Source: a virus. Taken from it: 26,336 nucleotides of DNA. Under the pieces are notes generated by a model. The model did not search any database and was not told where the DNA came from. It saw only the letters and a list, made by a program, of their open reading frames with translations. The position numbers were made by a program, and so were the translations under genes. Shown here one piece after another: positions 21,236 to 26,336 of this stretch (position 1 is the stretch's first letter; the number at the start of each line of letters is the position of its first letter). Where the stretch lies: IMG/VR virus record IMGVR_UViG_3300027797_000119, positions 1-26,336 of that record; one strand, given 5' to 3'.

Positions 21236-22695
21236 CGTAAAATGTGTCTAGGGCGGGTGCGCCCGGAGATACGCCAATCGGTACCGATAGCCTTGCTGGC
21301 TTGGTCAATGGTGTATGTGTTAGCCCTGCGGTGGCCGAACTGACGGAGTTTGCGGACTTGCTTCGCCGTAGCAAGACCGAGGCGCTGGCGCTCAGTCATC
21401 TTGTGGATGATGTAGGCGGCGTGTTCCATCGGGAGATCAGCAGGAGCGTGAATCTGGTAGCGCTCTAGGATGTTCTTCTGCCCCTGGGTCATTAAGACCG
21501 TGGACTCTGTGGGGGGCGGCGTGAAGCCGAAGAGCGGGGTGACCACGGATAGGTCAAGCAGTCCTAGGTGCTTGGCCTCTTCCTTGGCCTGTTGACGCTC
21601 GATGCGCTTGATCTTCTCAAGCAACTTCTGCTCGGCATCTTGGTCGGTCATTTCAGCATCCCCTAGGGGGTCTGATAGGCCAAGGCGCTGGGCGCACCGG
21701 GATTCTGGGTGCTGGGTAAAGGCGTCCCCTGGAGCGAGGGTGTGCGTACCGCTAACCCACATAGGGTCGAGGATAAGGCAGTCTGTCTTGCCCGGAGAGG
21801 TACGGAGGCCACGGCCGATCATCTGCGACCACAGGGCGCGCGACTTGGTCTCACGGAGAAGGACAACGCAGTCAACCTCTGGGCAATCGAAGCCTTCGGT
21901 GAAGAGCGCAACATTGCACATAAACCTAGTGCGGCCAGCCTTGAAATCATCAACTGACAGCCCGCGCAACTTGCCCGATGTGCCGTCTAGGTGGGAGGAG
22001 TCATAGCCCAACTTACGGAGTTCGGCGCTGAAGCGCCTGGAGCAATCCACACTAGGGAGGAAAACCATCGCCCGCTGGCGGTTAAAATGGACAAACTGAT
22101 CTACCACCGACTTGGCAACAGCCTCAATGGCGTCGTCGTAATTTTCGATGATGTTGTCGCAGATTGACAGCGGTAGTTTCTGCGCCATCGGACGGACTAG
22201 GTAGCCGTCTTTAATGAGGCGCTGGATCTCAATCTGGTGGACTTGGGTGAACCCTGCACCCTCTAGGCGCTGGTTGTCCAGTCGGTCAGGCGTTGCCGTA
22301 ATCGCCACCTTTGGGCCTTGGAATGTGTCGGAGACATTCTTCCAGGATGTGGCTACAGCGTGGTGGGCTTCGTCAAAGACGCACAGGGCGTCCACTCGGC
22401 CGGGATAGTCATCGTACTGCTTCTTGAATACGGACAGAGCCTTGCCACGGACGCCGAAGCGATCCATCGCGGCTTGAGCCTGGGAAAGTAGTTCCTCGCG
22501 GTGAGCGAAGAAGTAGCACTCGCGACCTGTGGCCGTCTGCCAACGGCGCATAAGTTCGCAAGCCATCACCGTCTTGCCCGCCCCGGTCGGTGCGACCAGT
22601 AGCGGGTTGACGGCCTTGGACAACGCATCAACGCAAGCCTGGACGGCTTGCTCTTGATACGGACGCAGGGTCGGCTGGGTGGCAGGAGCCGACAT
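21232..22695 (-). CDS. Superfamily 2 DEAH-type helicase
   Basis: A 487-aa ATP-dependent helicase/translocase of the UvsW/RadD-like SF2 group. Motifs in order: LRPYQEQAV (Q-like, ~10-18), Walker A APTGAGKT (35-42), Ia FFAHREELL, Walker B DEAH (108-111), motif III TATP (133-136), motif IV AMVFLPS, V NVALFTEGFDCPEVD (261-275) and VI QMIGRGLR (291-298). The C-terminal ~185 residues hold no known enzyme motif: a charged helix (EQKLLEKIKRIERQQAKEEA) and a KMTERQRLGLATAKQVRKLR segment. In phages such helicases remodel branched DNA during recombination-dependent replication. It lies between the ssDNA-binding protein and a coiled-coil gene. Confidence 0.85.
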   Translation of the reverse strand: MSAPATQPTLRPYQEQAVQACVDALSKAVNPLLVAPTGAGKTVMACELMRRWQTATGRECYFFAHREELLSQAQAAMDRFGVRGKALSVFKKQYDDYPGRVDALCVFDEAHHAVATSWKNVSDTFQGPKVAITATPDRLDNQRLEGAGFTQVHQIEIQRLIKDGYLVRPMAQKLPLSICDNIIENYDDAIEAVAKSVVDQFVHFNRQRAMVFLPSVDCSRRFSAELRKLGYDSSHLDGTSGKLRGLSVDDFKAGRTRFMCNVALFTEGFDCPEVDCVVLLRETKSRALWSQMIGRGLRTSPGKTDCLILDPMWVSGTHTLAPGDAFTQHPESRCAQRLGLSDPLGDAEMTDQDAEQKLLEKIKRIERQQAKEEAKHLGLLDLSVVTPLFGFTPPPTESTVLMTQGQKNILERYQIHAPADLPMEHAAYIIHKMTERQRLGLATAKQVRKLRQFGHRRANTYTIDQASKAIGTDWRISGRTRPRHILR

Positions 22696-22700
22696 CTGGA

Positions 22701-23150
22701 TTAGAAGGGGTTGCCTTCGGGGCCGCTGGGGAGGCGCACGAAGAACGAGCCTTGGTAGGCCACGCCTTCGGTGCCGTCCTTCTTCATGTACTTGCGCTCG
22801 GTGACCTTCACCTTGAGGCGACGGCCGATGGAACGCTCAACGACAGCCTTGACCCACTCCTCATCGATCTCGAACTCGCCACGCTCGATGTAGCCGTTGA
22901 TCTCCTCCTTGGAGGCGGTGGCGGCGACATACTCGTTGAGGCGGTTGTACTCACCGTTCTTCTCGGGCTTGGAGAAGAGATCGGAGAAGACCACTTCGCC
23001 TTCGGCGTTAGCCAGGGCGATGCGGGCGTAGAAGTCGGCTCGGGGCGGCATATACTGGGCCGTGAAGGACTTCACGATGACCTCGTAGGTGCCGGGTTTG
23101 CTGATGTACTTCTTTTCTTCAGCGGCGTTGGGGTTGAACTTGAATGACAT
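22701..23150 (-). CDS. DUF669-type single-stranded DNA-binding protein
   Basis: A 149-aa protein. The N-terminus MSFKFNPNAAEEKKYISKPG followed by TYEVIVKSFTAQYM, and the later ARIALANAEGEVVFSDLF and VKVTERKYMKKDG segments, fit the DUF669 phage family, whose members lie in recombination modules and act as ssDNA-binding proteins with an OB-like core. The C-terminus PSGPEGNPF ends in Phe, a feature of SSBs that recruit partners, although it is less acidic than usual. The neighbours RecE-like and RecT-like support a recombination role. It starts after a short 18-nt gap without a Shine-Dalgarno sequence. Confidence 0.68.
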   Translation of the reverse strand: MSFKFNPNAAEEKKYISKPGTYEVIVKSFTAQYMPPRADFYARIALANAEGEVVFSDLFSKPEKNGEYNRLNEYVAATASKEEINGYIERGEFEIDEEWVKAVVERSIGRRLKVKVTERKYMKKDGTEGVAYQGSFFVRLPSGPEGNPF

Positions 23151-23168
23151 ATGTGTGCTTGGTTGGTA

Positions 23169-23945
23169 TTACTGGTTGGTGGAAATGGCCCACTTGGGGA
23201 GGGAGAGCGTAGTGACATCCTTGGAATAGGACGGCCAAGAGTCGAAGGTGATGCATTGAGAGTAGAGAGCGATGCCCTCTTCCATCAATCGGTTACCTTC
23301 GGCAATTGCGGCTTCATCAAGGGTGTACACCCTATTAGCGCAGGGCAAATCTTTTTCTTGGGCAACGATGACAAACTTCTTCGCCCCGGTGAGGCGCATA
23401 TAGAATGCCGCCTGGAGGTGGTACTTGAAGTTGGCAACATCCTTGGCAAAAGCCGCAGGGCTGGCGTCCTGGGTTGTCTTCAGGTCAACGATGACAAGGT
23501 TGCCATCAGCGTCCTTGGCGATGAGATCAGGACGGCCCTTGATGGTTACGCATGGCTTGATGTTAAGGACGCAACCCATCTCGGTCTGCCATTCAGTAAG
23601 GTTAAGATTGATGAGCGTCTGTCGGGCGGCCGTAGCAATCCGAATAACATCATCGAACATATCCTTTGAGACAACTTCGGTGCGGTCTCCACGGCTGACC
23701 AGGAACGCCTCATAGGTAGCCTTGCCATCTTTGGTGCGGCGATCCACATCGGGGGCAACAGCAACCCGCTCGGTAAGGAGTTCAGGCTGGAGGGCGGCGA
23801 GGTGAACAAGCCTACCCATCTGGAAGGCGGGAGAATCTTTTTTATCCTCCGTGAGCCAAGCCTTATAGTGGCAAGGTGAGCGCAACAGGGTTTTGCAACC
23901 GCTGTAATTAAGCGCAACGATATCGTTGTAGTGATCTAGGTTCAT
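23169..23945 (-). CDS. RecE-like PD-(D/E)XK exonuclease
   Basis: A 258-aa nuclease of the RecE/exonuclease VIII type (PDDEXK family). Motifs: LNYSGCKTLLRSPCHYKAWL (12-31), GRLVHLAAL with His48, IKGRPDLIA with Asp140, VIVDLKTTQDA with Asp154 and Lys156, and YHLQAAFY with Gln178 and Tyr182. This exonuclease would chew 5' ends to leave 3' single strands for the RecT-like protein encoded just upstream. The ATG lies in an ATGA overlap with that RecT-like gene. It is much shorter than E. coli RecE (866 aa), matching the isolated C-terminal nuclease form seen in phages. Confidence 0.82.
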   Translation of the reverse strand: MNLDHYNDIVALNYSGCKTLLRSPCHYKAWLTEDKKDSPAFQMGRLVHLAALQPELLTERVAVAPDVDRRTKDGKATYEAFLVSRGDRTEVVSKDMFDDVIRIATAARQTLINLNLTEWQTEMGCVLNIKPCVTIKGRPDLIAKDADGNLVIVDLKTTQDASPAAFAKDVANFKYHLQAAFYMRLTGAKKFVIVAQEKDLPCANRVYTLDEAAIAEGNRLMEEGIALYSQCITFDSWPSYSKDVTTLSLPKWAISTNQ

Positions 23946-24667
23946 AGGGACTTGTTAAGGGCGTCGAGGAAAGCCTGGGGCTTCTTGAGAATGGAGGCAA
24001 CAGTATCAGCGGACACATCATCTAGGGTATCGCCATCGGTAAGATGGCCCGCCTTGACAAGGAGCGCAATGGCTTGGCTTACCTTGCCCGGAGGAATGAT
24101 CTCCGCAAGGGTAGTGGGGACAACTTCTAAATTCTTGGACTCAATCTCCTCGGCTAGATAGACGCCAAAGCAACACTCTGGCGCAATGAGACGGACGCCC
24201 TCGGAGATCGCGCGGGCGGTCAGCATCCGACGAGGCCACTTGCGCCAGTTGTCCTTGAGGGTCTTGCCGTCAGCCTTGGTGGCCGTGCCGTTGGCGATGT
24301 ACTCATCAATCGTGGCAACGATGTTTGCGTAGGATACGCCACGCTGGAATTTGGCAATAACCTCGGTGTCAGACCGGGTGGTCCAGGTGACGGTGCCGCC
24401 AGCCTGATGGAACTTTGCAAGCAGGGCGTCCGAACGGATTGCCAACTGGCCTTGGATAAAGTGATAGGTGCGGGCCAACTCCAGCGGGGACTTGCGCTCG
24501 GCAAAGCATTGCATCGCCAGAATCTCACCCTGTTCGGGCTTATCGAGGCCGAAGATGCCTGACTTAAAAATAGCCCCCCCCAGGGTCTTGATGGCGGCCA
24601 TAGGGTCGTTAATCCTATCGTACACATCGAGGCCTGCGGCCGGGACTGGGATGATCTCGTCAGACAT
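23942..24667 (-). CDS. RecT-like single-strand annealing protein
   Basis: A 241-aa protein, MSDEIIPVPAAG..., in the RecT/Redbeta superfamily. The region LDKPEQGEILAMQCFAERKS, ELARTYHFIQGQLAIRSDAL and AKFHQAGGTVTWTTRSDTEV (residues ~39-102) is characteristic of phage annealing proteins: a helix, a Y-H-x-I-x-G turn, a D-A-L/M-L-A-x-F segment and a G-G strand. WRKWPRRMLTARAISEGVRL then resembles the conserved P-x-x-M-L-x-x-R segment. It anneals complementary single strands. It pairs with the adjacent RecE-like nuclease and the SSB. A G8 tract on the coding strand (24574-24581) is a potential mutational hot spot. The start overlaps the previous stop in ATGTCTGA. Confidence 0.78.
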   Translation of the reverse strand: MSDEIIPVPAAGLDVYDRINDPMAAIKTLGGAIFKSGIFGLDKPEQGEILAMQCFAERKSPLELARTYHFIQGQLAIRSDALLAKFHQAGGTVTWTTRSDTEVIAKFQRGVSYANIVATIDEYIANGTATKADGKTLKDNWRKWPRRMLTARAISEGVRLIAPECCFGVYLAEEIESKNLEVVPTTLAEIIPPGKVSQAIALLVKAGHLTDGDTLDDVSADTVASILKKPQAFLDALNKSL

Positions 24668-24866
24668 TTGAGGCAACCTCGATGAGTTCCTTCTTGGAGA
24701 CGCGACGCAGGACGCCCTCAAGGACAATGTTGTAGTAATGGCGCTCCTGGATGACCGTGGGCTTGAGTTCACGGAATACTCGGCCGTCCTTGGATACCAT
24801 ATAAGCGGTGTCTGGGATAGAGGCGATGATCTTGGCGGGTGGCTGTTTGTTGAGTTTTTTTAGCAT
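24660..24866 (-). CDS. Small phage protein with a YMVSKDGRVFRE motif
   Basis: A 68-aa protein, MLKKLNKQPPAKIIASIP, then DTAYMVSKDGRVFRELKPTV, and YYNIVLEGVLRRVSKKELIE. The Y-x-V-S-x-D-G-R-V-x-R pattern is like the short strand-turn motif of NUMOD4-type modules found with HNH endonucleases, but no HNH catalytic part is attached. It may be a remnant of a homing-endonuclease accessory domain or an independent DNA-associated protein. ATG 24866 is preferred because the longer frame overlaps the resolvase gene. It ends inside the start of the RecT-like gene. Confidence 0.55.
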   Translation of the reverse strand: MLKKLNKQPPAKIIASIPDTAYMVSKDGRVFRELKPTVIQERHYYNIVLEGVLRRVSKKELIEVASNV

Positions 24867-24876
24867 TGGATTTTGA

Positions 24877-25338
24877 TTAAAGGTTATGTTGTAGGGCGTG
24901 GTCAAGAAGCAAAAGAGCGTCTGCTGTTAAAAGGCTGACCTTGAGCGCCGGGTGGCGGCGCTGGGCCTCGTCGCGTAACTTGCGCTTCCATTGGGCAGAG
25001 GACAGGTCTCCCTTCTTACCGATGCCGATGGTCTTCTGCCAGGTCTGCGGCGGCACCTTGATGACTCGGTAACCTCGGGCCTCAAAGTGGCCGCAGAGGT
25101 AGCCGTAGCCGAAGTGCAGGGTCGCGGTGGACGAAGATGGAATCATCCTCCCTGCGAACTTCGGTACATCCTCGATGATAATGGTAAACTTTTCAAAGGC
25201 ATCTTCGGCGCTCTTGTTCGTGATCTCAAACAACTCATCGGAGTTCAATGACGGCAGGGGGTAAGCCTCTACGGATTTATTTTTATATACAGCAAGGCCG
25301 CCCGAGGCGCCTGGGTCGATGGCGATGTAGCACTTCAT
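24877..25338 (-). CDS. RuvC-like Holliday junction resolvase
   Basis: A 153-aa nuclease of the RuvC fold that cuts four-way DNA junctions left by recombination or replication. Catalytic acids are in place: Asp8 in YIAIDPGASGG, Glu56 in TIIIEDVPKF, and Asp140 in LLTADALLLLDHALQ. TATLHFGYGYLCGHFEARGY and VIKVPPQTWQKTIG match the middle of phage RuvC-like proteins. Size is close to E. coli RuvC (173 aa). The ATG overlaps the preceding stop (ATGA). It is part of the recombination module with the RecT-like and RecE-like genes downstream. Confidence 0.85.
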   Translation of the reverse strand: MKCYIAIDPGASGGLAVYKNKSVEAYPLPSLNSDELFEITNKSAEDAFEKFTIIIEDVPKFAGRMIPSSSTATLHFGYGYLCGHFEARGYRVIKVPPQTWQKTIGIGKKGDLSSAQWKRKLRDEAQRRHPALKVSLLTADALLLLDHALQHNL

Positions 25339-25598
25339 CGGCCTTTTACTTCCCAGTTATCCGAGACCTTGTTAGCCTTATCGAGTAACTCATCGTGAAC
25401 TAGGTCGGCACAGATCAGTTCGTCAATGAAGGCATGAAGACGCTCCCCGGCCCTCTTTGATGCGGCCAGTTTCTTTTTATATGCCGATACCTCGGCTTGG
25501 AGTTTCTCCATTTCCTGCGCTTGTAAGGAACACATTTCTTCTAGTTCGTTGTTTTGATCTTGGAGCAGACGAAAATAATGTTCGTTACTGGGTGGCAT
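25335..25598 (-). CDS. Coiled-coil small protein
   Basis: An 87-aa protein starting MPPSNEHYFRLLQDQNNELE at ATG 25598, which overlaps the end of the transglycosylase gene by 14 nt. Residues ~8-50 are a Gln/Glu/Lys-rich coiled coil; the rest is helical with LHAFIDELICADLVHDELLD. Longer starts in this frame give Pro-rich sequence inside the transglycosylase gene and are less likely. The function is not recognisable. It precedes the resolvase and is coupled to it by an ATGA overlap. Confidence 0.5.
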   Translation of the reverse strand: MPPSNEHYFRLLQDQNNELEEMCSLQAQEMEKLQAEVSAYKKKLAASKRAGERLHAFIDELICADLVHDELLDKANKVSDNWEVKGR

Positions 25599-26067
25599 TC
25601 CCGAAGATATGCCCAACCCGGATGGCGGCGTCAACCTTGGACTTGGGGCATCGGGTTGAGTCAAAACCAGCGTCCTTGAACGCCTGGTAACCCATCGAAA
25701 AGCAGAGGTAGTACTGCTGGGGAGAAGGATTAACCACCCCTCCCTCCCGCAAGCGGGCGCCGCACAAGCGGAGGTAAGCCGAAGCCACGGCCCGCGACGC
25801 CTTCGGGTTCATATAGTCCCCCCGAGGGTACATCTTCTGGCCTTCTTTTTTCAATTGGCGGTTGCCGTCAATCCAGGCGGCCGGGTGCATCTGCCAAGCG
25901 CCCACGGCGGCGCCGCCGTCCCCTACGGCGTAGTGGTTCATCCCGCTCTCCACCTGTCCCACGGCGTCCACAAGGTGGTAGTGGGCCATCGTGGAGCGGT
26001 AGGCATCGTCGCGGCCCGCCAGGAAGGCGGCGCCAACATAGGACAGCAGGGCAATAGGGTGGCTCAT
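25585..26067 (-). CDS. Lysozyme-like transglycosylase (endolysin candidate)
   Basis: A 160-aa protein with a lytic-transglycosylase/goose-lysozyme-like core: VDAVGQVESGMNHYAVGD with the putative catalytic Glu40 in E-S-G, GGAAVGAWQMHPAAWIDGNR, YMNPKASRAVASAYLRLCGA, and PSPQQYYLCFSMGYQAF in place of the usual H-N-G-G end. It would cleave peptidoglycan. The N-terminus (PIALLSYVGAAFLAG) is hydrophobic and might be a signal-anchor release or signal segment, though no basic residue precedes it. It could be the endolysin or a protein that helps DNA entry. It is found in the early minus-strand module, not beside the holin. It starts in an ATGA overlap. Confidence 0.7.
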   Translation of the reverse strand: MSHPIALLSYVGAAFLAGRDDAYRSTMAHYHLVDAVGQVESGMNHYAVGDGGAAVGAWQMHPAAWIDGNRQLKKEGQKMYPRGDYMNPKASRAVASAYLRLCGARLREGGVVNPSPQQYYLCFSMGYQAFKDAGFDSTRCPKSKVDAAIRVGHIFGNATQ

Positions 26068-26273
26068 TTGATCTTGGCCTCGTTGAGGGGGTCGCGGGCG
26101 AAGTCAGCCACACCACGGAGGCGCAGGGCGAGGATGCGCCGGGGTGACCCAGCGGCCGAACCTTTGATGGTGTCAGCGGCAATCTGGTCTAGGACATCCG
26201 CAAGCGCTTCCCAGTCATTGTTTGGGATGAAGTAGCCGCCGCCGAGGGCGCTCTTATTTTTGTTGGGTTCCAT
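26064..26273 (-). CDS. Small hypothetical protein
   Basis: A 69-aa protein (MEPNKNKSALGGGYFIPNND...) whose ATG at 26273 lies within the last 20 nt of the truncated gene upstream. The Gly-rich GGGYF turn is followed by a helix (WEALADVLDQIAADTIKG) and a basic segment (SPRRILALRLRGVADFARD). The next gene (transglycosylase) starts in an ATGA overlap with its stop. No family is recognised. A C8 tract (minus strand) just upstream would join this frame to the preceding gene if one base were lost. Confidence 0.5.
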   Translation of the reverse strand: MEPNKNKSALGGGYFIPNNDWEALADVLDQIAADTIKGSAAGSPRRILALRLRGVADFARDPLNEAKIK

Positions 26274-26336
26274 TTTTGTCGGGGGGGGTGAGAAGGATGT
26301 AAGCGGCCTCGCCGAGGAGATCGGCAACCCGATGGG
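26254..26336 (-). CDS. Truncated gene at window edge (C-terminal 26 residues)
   Basis: The last codons of a minus-strand gene whose 5' part lies outside the window: HRVADLLGEAAYILLTP, then PDKNGTQQK and a TAA stop. DLLGEAAYIL reads like an amphipathic helix and the gene overlaps the next ATG by 20 nt as other early genes do, so it is likely real. The fragment is too short to name. It contains the C8 tract at 26281-26288. Confidence 0.5.
   Translation of the reverse strand, partial: HRVADLLGEAAYILLTPPDKNGTQQK

Noticed and set aside
1-26336. tRNA genes, CRISPR arrays, insertion sequences and att sites
   Set aside because: No cloverleaf-like segment, regularly spaced repeat, transposase or integrase was seen on reading both strands.

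Overview
The window is a nearly continuous 26.3 kb piece of a tailed double-stranded DNA phage genome, most likely a siphovirus with a Gram-negative host. Evidence: a lambda-type portal C-terminus, an S49 prohead protease, a major capsid protein, tail genes and fibres on one strand; a recombination and replication module on the other; almost no intergenic DNA; and no bacterial housekeeping gene. The Gram-negative host is inferred from a lipoprotein with a canonical lipobox and C-terminal membrane helices (spanin-like), sitting beside a lambda-S-like holin. Many genes lack a Shine-Dalgarno sequence, which would suit a host such as Bacteroidota or Verrucomicrobiota, but the sequence does not settle this. 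No terminase, DNA polymerase, integrase or repressor is visible. The first and last genes are cut by the window ends, so the genome is larger than this window.

Plus strand, 1-15165 (late genes): portal (partial), S49 protease, Ala-rich coiled-coil protein (scaffold position), major capsid protein, terminator, head-tail joining protein, 325-aa neck or minor tail protein, tail terminator candidate, tail tube candidate, assembly-chaperone candidate, short tape measure, 309-aa distal tail protein, 798-aa tail protein, 157-aa protein and 846-aa fibre. A four-gene membrane cassette follows: a 42-aa one-helix peptide, a spanin-like lipoprotein, a holin and a two-helix protein. The order resembles lambda B-C-Nu3-E-FII-Z-U-V-G/T-H.

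Minus strand, 26336-15190 (early genes, read right to left): partial gene, small protein, lysozyme-like transglycosylase, coiled-coil protein, RuvC-like resolvase, small protein, RecT-like annealing protein, RecE-like nuclease, DUF669-type ssDNA-binding protein, SF2 helicase, a run of small proteins, calcineurin-like phosphoesterase, winged-HTH protein, C5-cytosine methyltransferase, a small protein and a PrimPol-helicase. Nearly all junctions are ATGA, TAATG or similar stop/start overlaps, implying one translationally coupled transcript. The two strands converge at 15166-15189.

The most unusual signal is a 15-bp element, TTTGAC-N3-AGGCCA. It occurs in the intergenic gaps just before three late genes (starts at 1634, 3123, 4892), with a degenerate fourth copy before the fibre gene (11125). 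Other points of interest: an N-terminal extension on the methyltransferase that resembles the variable region of phage Dcm enzymes; lysis genes split between strands; a three-frame overlap staircase at about 20.0-20.24 kb; C/G homopolymer tracts at gene junctions; and G-free leaders in front of the protease and capsid genes.
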